Numbered from the stretch's first letter, positions 36,235 through 48,462 are shown. The stretch: DNA of 64,000 nucleotides from Lithospermum erythrorhizon (GCA_019722365.1 JADFUC010001258.1:124001-188000), one strand, 5' to 3'. Notes: generated from the sequence alone by a model not told the origin. Numbers and translations: made by a program.

Positions 36235-36640
36235 GATTTGTGTTAAAAGAAAAAATGTCTAAAAGTCATATAAGAAAGTTGAAAGAAGCACAAAATTTTT
36301 GGAGTTGATTAATAGTGACATTTGTAGATGAATGGGGTACTTTAGAGGTGGTAAATAATACTTTATCAACATAGATATTATTCAAGGTTCATATGTTTAC
36401 TTCTTAAAGGACCAAAGTGAGGCCTTTGAGAAATTCAAAGATTTCAAATCTATTGTGGAGAATAAAAAAGAATCTATGATTAAAATGCTTAGAGGTGGTG
36501 AGTATTTTCCAAAGGAGTTTGATCAATTTTGTGATCAATAATACATCAAAGAACATCCTATCATTCTCCACAACAAAATGGATTGGCGGAAAGGAAGAAT
36601 AGGTCCTTGGTTACATATAAAATTCAATAGGTAATAACAA
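36235..36640 (+). pseudogene. Copia integrase fragment (element F)
   Basis: It reads, with frame changes: LKEKMSKSHIRKLKEAQN; a stretch with KDQSEAFEKFKDFKSIVENK; MIKMLRGGEYFPKEFDQFCD (for the usual LRSDxGGEYxSxxFxxFC); then HPIILHNKMDWRKGRIGPWL (for TPxxPQQNGVAERKNRTL). These are successive blocks of a copia integrase core, including the second catalytic region. The conserved Asp before GGEY is lost. It begins just after element E, so E may have inserted into it, but no left part of F is visible before 32655. Confidence 0.8.
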
Positions 36641-38814
36641 GTCACTAGTTATGTGCTTGTGAGCTTAACTTTCATTAAGTTTGAACATGACGATTCGTTG
36701 TTATTGAGGATGATACATGATTTTAATGGGTATGGTTTGAAAAACTAATGGTTAAATCAGCCGTTACAGCGAATACATCAGAAATAAGCTGGGATGAGTT
36801 GACTCACTTTAATTGAGAACAGCGATTAGTAGAGGTGTTATTTATAAATGTTTACTAAGCTTTGTGGGTGTCATGGGATCTTTAACTTGGTCTGCAAATA
36901 TTGTTTATTGAAGAACATAATGTATGTCAGTGTGTGATGTTTCCATTTCGAAATTAGGAGTTGAATGCTTGACTACAGATGCATTTACTTTGTTGAAGAT
37001 TTGAGACATTTACCTTGTATGGATCAATGATGTATCCCATGCTTTATGCGAGCTTTTCTGGCAATGAGGGAGAAGATTATGTTACAAAATTTGTGGGGGT
37101 TTACATTTAGAAAGATATGTAATACTAAACATGTTATGAGATGATGCGGAAAACAAAGAAAAAAATCAGGTCAAGTAGAGGCGCGGCACAGGGCCAATTC
37201 TTTGGTCAGTGGTGGTCCCTAAATCGTGATCGGATCGGAGTCTTCCGAGGGGCCGATTGGTCTGATTCCCCGAGTGGCTTTTGAGGGTTAGAAATGTTTG
37301 AATGAGCGATTTCATCCACAGTGAAAGATAGCGACTTATGGACTTCTAGTGGATGTTTGTGGTGGTGACAACAAAATATTCTTAGTGATTTGAGTGAATA
37401 TAAGCATGCAGCGTCATATCTGACGTCAGTGAGTCATTTATGCTATATATTTGAGAGTTTGATGGTTATTCCGTAACTTAGAAAAAATTTGAATATTGTC
37501 ATTTCATTTTACTGAGACTCTCTACAAGTAAAATCTTCTTCCAATTCGCAATGCATTCTTTCTTTAACATCATGGCATGACTGTAGTATAAAGTATTGTA
37601 TTTGGAAATTATTAGTTTGTGATTGAGGAAGCTTGTGGGTGTAATAGTTTTAATTATTTTGTTGTTGTCTTTAGGCTGTAATAGTTCTTGCAGCTTTTTT
37701 GTAATCTAATTTATTTCTTACGAATCTATTGCGTAAAAATTAAACTCCCTTCTTTCATCATTTTGTTCCGCACATGTCACTTCAGTAACTTCTCAAAAAT
37801 CATCATTGCTTCTTCTCCCGTGTTCATGTTCTCCAAGAAACAAATTATCAAATTTCTGGAATCTAAAACTTTAGCCAACCGACAGACCAACCTTATTATC
37901 ACCATTAATAAATTCACCTTTTTAAGCATTAAGCCATTAAGCCTAAATCTTCATGTAATGTAGGTTACTAACCATTAACCATATATTCTATATTAATTCA
38001 CCAAATTGAAGTTAATTGTATCCAAATAATAATATATTGACATAGATGCACCTCAAATCTCCTACTCTAGATTAATTTTAATCATTCTACCTTTCACGTT
38101 CGACAAAATTAGGTTGAGTACTAAAGTTTTTTTAGTCTTGGGATCTTTTAAAGGTTACTAGTTGTCATGCTGAATTAATGTATGTATCTTAATAAGTATT
38201 AAAATAAAATGTTAAAATAGATATTTTAAAAATAGTAACAACTTTTGGTGAAAAATTAAATCTAATTTTATAAATATTTTTAGTACTTGATTGTTAAGCA
38301 TATAGTAAAGTCAAATTATTCAAATTTGACCGTACCGTGTAATTAAAAAACTCATTTATTTGAGAGTAACACATAAGACAACTACAGTTTTTTATTTAAG
38401 AACATTTCATGATTATGACCCTTTAAAGACTTTATTTATCTTAGTTATTTACTAGCATGATCCCAGTTGCGGATTATTTTATTATTTTATAGTAGGGTAT
38501 ATAATCGTTATAAAATATTCAATTATACAATATATACAAAAAGAAAATATAAATATAGAATATATAATTCATTGAACAAATATAATAGTTTGATGTGATA
38601 TACACTAAAACAAACATTAAATTTATATACAAACTATTCATTTGCTATATACATTCCACTTTTAAAAGAAATGTTAAATGAAAATCTTGCTTAATTTATA
38701 AATATTGTATTTTAATTTCTAAACAACAATTTGAAATATACATATATCAAATTTTTGTGTAGAAATTTATTTGGTAGATTTGAGTAATATTAAAGAATTT
38801 ATAATGGGTATTTA
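36641..38814. other. Intergenic, nothing firm recognised
   Basis: Perhaps further decayed element F sequence up to about 37100, but no motif could be read. A GC-richer patch lies at 37180-37290. The rest is AT-rich. The 91-codon frame at 37688 is hydrophobic and K-rich without a known domain. Confidence 0.35.
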
Positions 38815-40010
38815 GAAATTTGGCTTCACTTTGTAACTTGGATTAATCCACCACTTGCACATTATATATATTAGTTATATGAAATGCCTTGATCTTTGCC
38901 TGTACAAATTATTTTATTATTTTTATAATAAAAGTATAATGAAAAAAAAATTAAAAAAAAAACTAAAAGACATAAGATGAAAAAAGTCATCGTGAAAATA
39001 AATATAGAGGAATTTGTGTTTCAACTTTATTTTCTCTTGGTGATAATTACGGAGTATTACATAGTAGATAATATTTATAGTATTAGTTTATGGAGAATTT
39101 ATCTTGTTAGGCGATTATACCATTAAGAAGTTATTATGAAAATTAAAATAAATTTTTTTTATCAAGAGGGTAAAATAGGAAATACATTAATTTGGCTTCA
39201 CTTTGTAACCATCAACCCGCCCTTGCATTATATATATCTTAGTTATGTCTGCCAGCGATCCAGCGTACTAAATTATTTCATTATTTTATAGTATAATTTT
39301 CATAATTGGTATATTCAAATTATGTAACATGTATCGATATTTTAGCGTTTGAATAAGAAGAGTCGAGGATGAAGGTGTAGGATAAGGAGGAGCATTGATT
39401 CTGACAGGCGATGAAGTTTGACAAAAATGCAATATCAATTTTACAATAATCGTCATCAATTCGGTGAAATCATAAATAAATCTAATATTCAAAAGCAAAA
39501 TAAACTAACATACATTTTTACGCGTATTATTATTATGGATAAGTTATCGTATTTATGCGGTTCTATTTATCGTAGGAGAAGTTATTGTGTAAATAAAAAC
39601 CACACATTTTTTCATTAGGAGGGTAAAATAGAATTAAATGAATTTGACATACATGTAATAGGACTTAGAGATTATATATGATACCATTTAATTATATGTC
39701 TTGAGTCTTGCATGTGCAAATTATTATTATTTTATAATAAAAATTATAATGAAATTTTTTTAAAAAAAACTAAAAAGAAATAAAATGAAAAAGTTAAGTG
39801 GAAAATAAAGATGATAGGCTAACGAAACAGCTTTATTTTATAAGTGATAATTACCAGTGTCGTAGTAGATAATATAGTAGTAGTTTATGAAGAATTTATC
39901 TTTGTTAGGTGATTCTGTGGCCCAGAGAAGTTCTTATGAAATTAAAATAAAAAAATTATTAATAGGGTAAAATAGGAAATACGTTAATTTGGATTCGGCT
40001 TTATTGGCAG
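38815..40010. repeat. Tandem repeat, three diverged copies of about 0.4 kb
   Basis: Three units share the same order of landmarks: ATTTGGCTTCACTTTGTAAC, TATATATTAGTTAT, AAATTATTTTATTATTTTATA, an A-rich stretch, GTGATAATTAC, GTAGATAATAT, GTTTATG.AGAATTTATCTT, and the closing GAGGGTAAAATAGGAAATAC. They lie at about 38815-39185, 39186-39640 (its middle replaced or scrambled) and 39641-40010. Confidence 0.7.
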
Positions 40011-40497
40011 GTGATTCCTTCTAGTATAGTATATATATATAATTTGCACTCGCCTTCCTCCCACATACCCCACACCCCTCTTTACCGATTTTCAATTTTA
40101 AACAAAATCCAAACATGCCAAAATATAAACCATAATTTTAATTGTCAATATCAATCAACCATACTTTTAGTGAATACCTCTCAATTGATTACCATATTCA
40201 AAACCACAAAACGTAAAAAAAAAACCAACTCTTTTATCTCGAAGAAGAAGCAGGACAACTGAATTAAAGTGAACATTGAGTTCTGGTTTCCTTTTTTTAT
40301 ATAATTTCGCATGATTGGACTTCGAAATTATTTTTTTGTTAAATAGCATGTATAAAATTAGTAAGAAATTTTAATAAGTGATTAATTGTGTAATTCTACA
40401 ACTGTATGTGTGATATTCAACATAAAAGAATATGGATTATTGACGGAATTTGTTGACATTTTTGGCGAAATTTGCAATCAGAAATTAGATAAGTGGT

Positions 40498-42976
40498 TGT
40501 AGACAGTCAAAATTAATTAATTTAAATTTATAAAATTCAACATATATGAATTTATTGATTTAAATAATTCTCAATCAATTACACAATTACATGGGTTGAT
40601 TAGGGGTTAGACTGAGCCTCCAATTAAAACCAAACATGTGGAAAATTAAGGTTTTCTAAATTTTAGCCACCTGAAATTAATTACTAGGGAAAAGTTAGGG
40701 TTTATTATTAAATTAAATCTAATTTTATACCTCTTATGATGATATTTGCATTTAAAATAGGGTTCACCAAATTTTTAGGGTAAAATAATAATAAATTAGT
40801 ACAAAATAAAAATAAAAAGAACACAATTCTTTTGCACTGAAAAGCTATCGCGTTAGTTTAATTCTTATAATACTATTATGATTGCAAATTGCCTATCCTA
40901 CAACTTTGTTTCAAGTACCCCACCGAAATCACATTTTGGCCAAAAAACCTATTTGAGGGGCAATTTAAACAAGTGTAATCTATAAGAGACACAATTCATC
41001 ATCTTCAGAAGCAATTAATCATGTATTGGGGGTAATTTGAAGCCTTGAGGAAATAGTTTAGAGGCGAAAAGAAATTAAGCCTTAAAAGTTAATAATAATA
41101 GCTTGATCCTTGTCCTCTTTATTCGGATAATATTATGGCGCAAAAGCGTTAGCGGTACGTTATTTCTGATCCGTATATGTGTCTACATCGAAACACTCGG
41201 TTATCTCGGGTAAATTGCGCCAGCCGCTATATTTTTAAAACCTCGATCGAGTTTCCACGAACTAGAACTTCAGTAAGAAAAAGACACTAAATCGATTGAC
41301 CTATTAACTTACATTTTTCAATGTAATAAACATTATTTGGAGAATGTTCGAATAAATCATTTGACTTAAAATATGGAATATAGGCTAGCAGATTGTGTCG
41401 TTCTTGTAATCATTTCATCTGTCGAAAAATGTTACTCAGGAGTGCATATATTCTGTCGTGTTTCGTGGAGTTAATAAGAAAAATGCAATTAGCGATGGCC
41501 CGTAAATATATGAAGCGTACTACCTCTTGAAATTTCTTACTCACCATGATAAAATGAAGAGAATCGTAAAAATATTAAGATTAAAGACATTTTCTTTTTT
41601 GCCCATAAACTATTTCGTTGGTTTAATTACCCAATACTATTGCCTTGATTGCAATTGTCCCACACTACACTTTGTTTCAAATTACCCCTCCAAATAGGTT
41701 TTGGCGAAAATGTGATTTGAGGCAGTCTGAAAGCGAAGTGTATTATAGAGAGGCAATGTGATAAATAATAATATTATGGCAATTTGAAACTAACGAAAAA
41801 CAACAGAAGCAAATAAACCAAATAAAATAAGGTTTTACGGACAAGCGGACTAAAAATGGTTTGTAGATAAAAGATGATGAAGAATTAAGGTAAACATTAC
41901 CATGAAAGCGAATCAAGTGGGCAGGCTTTTTGTTTCTCGATAATTTATTTTCAACGGCTAATCCACTTAATGATGGATCAACCAATCAGGAAAGAAAGGT
42001 CAAAGCTTTATAAATACTCAGCGCGTTTTGAAAATAAAGTCAAGTCGAGGAGGTGAAAAAGATCTGAAATCTTTGAAGAGATAAATCATCAAAACCACGC
42101 AGGGAATTCAAATATTGACGAAAGAATCACCGAAACTTTTGAAATCAAAGGAAGTAGTTGGCAAATGAAGGAAGCACACGAAGGCGTGCGACGAACACGA
42201 AGGGTCTGGAATACTGATAAGAGCGGCGGTTAAATGCGGCCCAGCTAATGAACAAGCGGTATCATTTCAAACATTCAAATCAAGCCAGTGAAATCTGATG
42301 CTAAGGCACTTTGTAATCGAGGTAGAACAATTTGTTGAAGTCCACATTACATATCCAGCGCGAGGTACAAGGAAGGCTGCTCACCGGCTTCTAAAGTAGT
42401 GCTGATATCTGATCGAAGATGTTGAAATATCCGGCCGGTTAGGACCATATTAGTCGACACCAGTACCCAATCCCAGGAATCGATTAAATGTGAAATTTGT
42501 CAAATGCGGGAGGTCAGTAATTACGGTACCGAACGAATGCAGGATGATGTCGTGCCATTTTTCGAGGAAGGACCAAGTTGACCTGAACCCTCACCGTATC
42601 TAGGGGCGGTTCAAATTCACACACCGGTCGGGAGCCACGTATCAAAGGGTCACAAGTAGTCGAAGATGAAGTCAATCTGTTGAAAATGCATGATCGAAAT
42701 TTGCGAGAATGCTTTCATTTTGGAAGCGTATTGGTCGAGCCAGAGGCCTTAGTCACCAGGCCTGTCAGAGTTAGCATATCAATCGAACCCGGCTGAAATC
42801 GAGAGTCCATATCAAATAAGCCGTATTGTGACGTGCGTTCATGAGGAGATAAGCTAGATTGATAAGTGACGCCGATCGTTTGATAAATAATTTATTTGTA
42901 CCTAGAAAGATTTTTTCAAAGGAGTTTTATTATATCGGTGCGCAGTATAAATAATAAAATCTTTCTTCGCGTTACA
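40498..42976. mobile_element. Element G: 2.48 kb TG...CA insertion with GTGGT target-site duplication
   Basis: It starts TGTAGACAGTC and ends GCGTTACA, and is flanked by GTGGT at 40493-40497 and 42977-42981. Its absence from the otherwise matching right arm proves it is an insertion. A TG...CA end with a 5-bp duplication is typical of LTR retrotransposons. However, I found no clear LTR pair and no gag or pol domain, so it would be a large non-autonomous derivative. The part at 42000-42850 is GC-richer than its surroundings, with unrecognised open pieces. Confidence 0.65.
40846..41740. repeat. Direct repeat pair inside element G with a flipped centre
   Basis: Segments 40846-40990 and 41593-41740 match in direct orientation (GTTAGTTTAATT, CTATTATGATTGCAA, CTTTGTTTCAA, TTTGAGG, AAGTGTA, TATA.GAG). 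The central 27-29 bp are reversed relative to each other: 40926-40954 in one is the reverse complement of 41692-41718 in the other. Confidence 0.8.
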
Positions 42977-43819
42977 GTGGTTAATCTTGAATTGCATGTA
43001 TGATTTATTGGCCAAATTATAAATTTTAGTTGATTCATTCATGTATGTTGGTTATCGATTTTGAATTAGGGTTATGACTATTGATTGATTGATTTGTTTG
43101 AAAAAATAAAATTGATTGGGCAACATAAATTTAGGTGATTCTGCATGATTAAAAATATGTAAATGTTGCATTAAATCCTTTTACCATTTTTTTCATATAG
43201 AAATGAAAAAAAAAACAATATAAAGTGTACTTTAACTTGAGAGTAAGTGTTTATGTATGCTTGTCAATATTAAATATAAATATTGAGATGTTTGGATAAC
43301 TGAAGATAATCGTATTTATGTTTGTTCTTATTAAAAATAGTCATTAATCATTCGTATTGTATTTGGTGGCAAATAGACATTAACAACTCATGCAAACTTG
43401 TTCTTTGTGTTTTTGACTAAAATTCGAACAATTGAATATGGATACTTATTACCTACTCAAGAACTAAAACCAAAAGTTCATTCAACTACATAATGATAAT
43501 GACATCCATTATAATAAAACAATGGAAAATTGAGATACTGAACAACCCATTCAAATGCAGATCAATTAAGAACGCCAACAAACATATGAAAGCTAGTAAA
43601 AGCAAATGTGCATTATAAGTATAAACTAAAATTGTGTATTACAATCAATCAAATGAGTAGTATCATGCTACAATCAATCACGGGCTAATAAATACAATCA
43701 ACACTTAATGTAAAAAAACGAAAAACTGAATACATCAAAACATGTCCTAAAAGGGAAAACTTAACGACGAATTATCGAGATCGTTAAATTTTACAAGCAT
43801 CAAACTCCTTCTGAATTAA

Positions 43820-44260
43820 ATCAAACATGCAGGAGTGCTAACCTCAACTGCATGCAACATCAAACCCCTACTAGGATGCCTATTCTCGACAAGAGTGTTC
43901 TGCATAAAAAATTCAAACATCAACTCGTTGTGACACAGATCATGAACACGATCTTGGAACCTAGACAACAAATGGGAGATAGAATGTTCGCACTTTAGAT
44001 AAAAACGAGTAAACACGTTGAACTGTTTGCTATTCTTGACAAGAATGTTCGCACTTTGGATCGAAAAAATCTGTAGTAGCCCTACCAACTGCTATTGCAG
44101 GGGCTTGATTAGTCATAAATGTCACCTGCGTTTTACCATTCGTACATTTAATAAACGTCTCGAACAACCACTTGAAGGTTTGACCACTCTCATCAGAGAA
44201 GGCAGCCTAGAATATATATTAGCACTCTCTTGCACCATGACTCCTTCCTTTTAATCCTCA
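43820..44260 (-). pseudogene. MULE/FAR1-type transposase fragment
   Basis: Minus strand, from about 44199: SDESGQTFKWLFETFIKC, TNGKTQVTFMTNQAPAIAVG and DFFDPKCEHSC. This is the pattern of the MULE transposase domain shared with FAR1/FHY3 proteins (DEtxxTFxWLFxxFLxxMxGKxPxxIITDQDxAI...xPxxxHrxCxxH). The catalytic Asp of T-D-Q is Asn here. A second piece reads FTRFYLKCEHSISHLLSRFQ and is followed by frames ending in QKEFDACK, like the FAR1 tail. Stops and frame changes make it non-functional. Most of the N-terminal part is missing. Confidence 0.65.
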
Positions 44261-44744
44261 CTATCACGGTTTCCATGTCTTTCACAGACACCCGATCTAT
44301 GTCTGTTGTGATAACTCCCAGACCGAGCTCCGTTCTCAGATCGGTTATATCTTTTCCCGACACAGGCTCATGTCAACTTCATTAGTAATGCTTCGAACTT
44401 GCTTAGTCGAATCTGACTTTCTTCCGGTTCGAAACTATCGGACACAAACTTGTTGAAATCCCCTAGAATCCTCGGCCATTTGCATATGTGCAACAGTGAT
44501 CCGAAGCCTGTAGTCCGCAATAACTTTTTTCTTCTTTCATCCCTTTTGTTATGCTTCGATTTATTGTGAATTGAATTGGGTTTACATATGTGCCTATATC
44601 ATGAACTTTTTGGGTTCTTAATGGTCCCATCTGCTTTCTTTGCTTTCCTTGTCATTGGTCCTAAACAACACAAATCAAGAACAATTTCCAATAGTTAGTG
44701 ATGAAAATTGATTATGATAGTGCATATTTTAACTTGAATAGTAT

Positions 44745-45210
44745 CACTGCTTATTCGCCAAGAAGTGTTTAGTCTATGGGTAACGCAAATTATCTAATCA
44801 ACGGTTAATTCATGTTTTCCACATACAAAGCTTCCCATGATTAATATCAATCATGAACAAATCAATCAATAAGCACAACCCAACTCAATTTCCTAAACAA
44901 ATCAATCAATCAATATGCACAACCCAAAAGGAATGCCAATTTGATACACAATTAGTGTTACAGAGTTAATTCCTATTTGCCAAGAAGTGTTTAGTATATG
45001 GTTAACGGATATTTGTAGCAAATTATCTAATCAACGGTTAATTCATGTTTTCCACATACAAATTATAAAATAGTATCAATAAATTTTTTACAAGAAGTAT
45101 TTACGATATTTTATTTTCAGAAAATTAACTAAACATGGGGTAATTCATTTTTTTCCACATACAAATCTTGCATCTGTTAATATTAATCATGCATAATCAC
45201 CTAAATTATT
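44745..45210. repeat. Subterminal tandem repeats of the MULE, three copies
   Basis: Three direct copies of a unit that includes GCCAAGAAGTGTTTAGT (decayed to ACAAGAAGTATTTACGA in the third), TCAACGGTTAATTCATG, TTTTCCACATACAAA and AATCAATCAATCA lie at about 44755-44940, 44975-45065 and 45090-45260. The innermost part of the right inverted arm is one of these units, so the array grew by duplication of the arm end. Confidence 0.75.
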
Positions 45211-46008
45211 ATTTCCCAAACAAATTCAATTTTCCAAACAAATCAATCAATCAATAATCACAACCCTCATTCAAAATCGATAACCAACACACATTAATCA
45301 ATCAACTAAAATTTATAATTTGGCAAACAAATCGTACATGCAATTCAAGAATAACCACCTAGCTAATTTTTGCTTGCAAATTTGGCGGAAAAATGTCAAC
45401 AAATTCCGCCAATAATCCATATTCTTTTATGTTGAATATCACACATTCAGTTGTAGAAATACACAATTAACCACTTATTAAAATTTCTTACGAATTTCAT
45501 ACATGTAATTTAACAAAAAAAAACCAGTTTCGAAGTCCAATTATGCGAAATTAAATTAACAAAAAAAAGGAAATCAGAATTCAATGTTTAACCTTAATTC
45601 AATCGTTCTGCTTCTTCTTGGAGATAAAAGAGTTGGTTTCGTTTGGGTTTTGTGGTTTTGAATATGGTAATCAATTGAGAGGTATTCACTAAAAATATAG
45701 GTTGATTGGAGTCTACTTACTTACCTGGATACACAAATTTTATCATGTTTATATTTACACATCATTGAATCATCTATAACTATCATATTTCAATTTCAAT
45801 CCAACACATTCTCAGACGCACACATTTTAGGTGAATCTGATTAATTCTAATTTGAATTAAAAGTAGAAAATACAACTATACGTTTATAAACACAATGCTT
45901 AGCTACTATATGATTGATTGATATTGACAACTAAAATTATGGATTTTGTTTTGGAATGTTTGGGTTTTGTTTAAAACTGAAAGTCCGTAAAAGAGGGGTG
46001 TGGGGTAT

Positions 46009-47080
46009 AAGTGGCCGACAGTGACGTGTAGAACGAAGTTTAAATCCCCACGAACTCAATGTGGTTCGCTCCGGCTCAAGCGTAAGTGATTCGGCGCTCG
46101 AACGACCTGAAAAAATCGGCGCTCCACTAAAAGTCAAGATTCAAAGTTTGATTCGACGCTCGGCGTGTCTCGGCCCGGTTCGACCGAAAATTTAAATTTT
46201 AATGATAAAATATGAAAAAAATAAAATAAAATATTTATTAATTTATGAGGTTCGAGCCGAATCGAACTTTCAGATACAACTAAATGGGAAGGGCTAAATT
46301 ACATTAATAACATTTAGCTAGTACAAAGAAAAACTTTAATACTCCAAATCAGACTCACATTTTGTGGCACGGGGCATCAAAACTCATAAATTACGATAAA
46401 TTGATAGAATTGGAATGCTAATGTTAATTAATTGTTGTATAAACTCATAAACAAGTACATAAAACCTAGTTTAGTTGACATTATCCAACCTAATAACCCA
46501 ACTAGAGGGACTGGGGACATTTCATAACAGTTTTGGAACTATACTTTTTCAAATGTGATTTTAATCGTCATTTGAGTAACATTAACATAATTGCATAACT
46601 ATAACCTCAAATTAACTCAACAAACCCTAACTCCCAAAACAAGTTATACTTCAGCAATTTTACTAACAGAACCCAACATTCAGATTCCAAAAAAAAAAAA
46701 ATTAGATCATAAATTTGATTAATACACCTCAAAAAAAGCAATTTCATATAACAAAACATATTTACTTCAATATTTCACAACCAGACTATATATATTTATT
46801 ATGATCAAAAAAAATTGAACCTTCAGAACATGAATTCCCATCATATAAGGTCCGGGGGGGAGCGAGCAGCAGTTGATGATGACATTCAGATTGAAAACTA
46901 TATAATAAACATCACAGCTTAATGATTTATATTAATAATAAGCTTTATCAGGAATTTTCATGTCCACATGTGTATATCATTCAGCCGCCGCTTCTAGCTC
47001 CTCCTCCACCCAGCCACCCAACCCTAAAGACCCATTTCCCTCCAAAAAAACACTGTTTGGTGTGGATTATATCAATAATA
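46009..47080. other. Intergenic, no gene
   Basis: 46020-46290 is a GC-richer stretch with GGCGCTCG, CGGCCCGGTTCG and GGTTCGAGCCGAATCG words, similar to degenerate DNA-transposon termini elsewhere in the window. The rest is AT-rich without features I recognise. Confidence 0.4.
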
Positions 47081-47084
47081 GGTT

Positions 47085-47432
47085 AATAACCTGAGCTGTT
47101 ATACACACACCCAAACAGTCAGATTTGAGCTGTTATACACACCCAAATAGTTTTGGGGTTGTATGTGAAATACATTTCACCCCTATTTGTAAGTGTAGTA
47201 GCTAAAAGCTTCATTGCCAGAAATCATTATTTCACTAAAAAAAAAGTTTTACTATTCCGGTGTGTGTATAGTGTTGCCCGTGAAGAAATTGAGGGGTGAA
47301 ATGCCTATTTTACCCCTTATTTGTAAGTGTGCTAGTTATAAAAAATTATGTCTGCAGAAATAAATATTTCAAAGAATAAAAACACTATTTGGGTGTGTGT
47401 TTATTGTTTCGCTAACGTTATTACCCAGTCCA
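47085..47432. mobile_element. MITE with imperfect inverted termini
   Basis: The left end GTTAATAACCTGAGCTGTTA leads into TACACACACCCAAACAG. Reverse-complemented, the right end reads GGTAATAACGTTAGCGAAAC and then AATAAACACACACCCAAATAG. The terminus is repeated in part at about 47125-47155. The interior also contains two related halves with GGGTGAAATG/CACCCCTATTTGTAAGTGT. No coding capacity. Confidence 0.65.
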
Positions 47433-47449
47433 ATTCGAATCGAGAGGGA

Positions 47450-48370
47450 ATGGTTAGACCTTCCGCCCGTTCGTAGCGATCCTCACCGGACGGCAAGGTG
47501 GCACGAGTCCGCGCGCCCAAATTCTTATGAACCGGGCTCGGACGGCCCATTAATAATATAGTGGACCCCCTATTCTCGGCCCATCCCTTTTAAGGGCCCG
47601 TTTTAGTTAAAAAAAATATTATGGTTGTATTGTAATTTGACTCTAAACCACCCGGTTCGTTAAGGATCGGACTGACGGAACGCAGCACGAAGTTCGGCGG
47701 CCCCACCTCCTTAACGAATCGGCCCGGATGGCCCATTAACAATATATCGGGCCATTATTCGCCACGGCTCCTTTTTGCCGGACCTCAAAATCATTAAACC
47801 ATATAAGTTTTTGTTAACAAATATATTAGCATTCATGTATAATTAAACTATAATCTATTAAAGTTATTTAATACGAAATATTATATAGATAAAAGTATTA
47901 ATGCATTTAATGCTAAACAAATTAAATTATTTAAATAATAATATATTGACGCACTTAATGCTTTTATTCATGTATTGTTCAATATTATATCATAAGTTCA
48001 ATCCATATACATTAAAGAATAAATATTAGCATTAAACAACTTTATCGTATAATTAAAAATAATTAGAATACAATCTTATTACTTTATATTATGATGAATA
48101 TTTATCTTTTAATATTATATTATTTAACACAAAACAACCTATTATATTAAAAAATATTATATTAATGAATCTTACATTGTTATCCATTTATTATGCAATA
48201 CTAAATAACTTTCATGGTTTAAATAGAATCATTTTAATAATTTCTTGAAATAATTTTTAATTACAAATATTCTTTATTATTCAAAAATAATATATTGATG
48301 CATCTTATGCTTTTTATTTATATTATTCAATATTAAATAGGTTAATCAATTAGAATACACATATTTACAA
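47450..48370 (+). repeat. Left arm of a large DNA-transposon-like element (GC-rich end plus AT-rich tail)
   Basis: The first 350 bp hold two tandem copies (47450-47605 and 47640-47800) of a GC-rich unit with AACCGGGCTCGGACGGCCCA, AATATAT.GGGCC and CGGCCCA...CCTTTTT. An AT-rich tail with AAAGTTATTTAATACGAAAT follows. Both parts are found inverted at 61740-62485. I favour a hAT-like or other terminal-inverted-repeat element; no transposase was found. Confidence 0.6.
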
Positions 48371-48376
48371 ATCATC

Positions 48377-48462
48377 AACATGGCACAATGGTTACTCGTT
48401 TACCCTTCTACTTCTAAGAGGTCATGGGTTCAATCTCCACTACTACTATATTTATTTTTTAA
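48377..48462 (+). mobile_element. tRNA-derived SINE-like head
   Basis: An A-box-like ATGGCACAATGGTTACTC is followed 32 nt later by a B-box-like GGGTTCAATCTCC. These are the spacing and words of an RNA polymerase III internal promoter. After it comes a short T-rich tail. It lacks a paired acceptor stem, so a tRNA gene is unlikely. Confidence 0.55.

Larger units (their letters stand above)
40064..43170 (+). repeat. Left inverted arm of the MULE (split by element G)
   Basis: 40064-40497 pairs with 45365-46008, and 42982-43170 pairs with 45160-45365, both inverted. The two halves become continuous if the segment between the GTGGT duplications is removed. Confidence 0.85.
40064..46008 (-). mobile_element. 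Mutator/FAR1-like DNA transposon with long inverted arms, interrupted
   Basis: The sequence from 40064 to 43170 (skipping element G at 40498-42976) is the inverted complement of 46008 to 45160. Shared blocks run from ATACCCCACACCCCTC through TTCAAAACCACAAAAC and the hexamer-rich CAATCAATCAAT region. Between the arms lies a minus-strand transposase fragment of MULE/FAR1 type. Long terminal inverted repeats plus such a transposase are typical of Mutator-like elements. I could not identify the expected 9-bp target-site duplication. The right arm holds a further insert of about 200 bp at 45702-45917. Confidence 0.65.

Noticed and set aside
44018..44254. 78-codon plus-strand frame
   Set aside because: It is antisense to the FAR1/MULE-like transposase fragment, which has the recognisable pattern.
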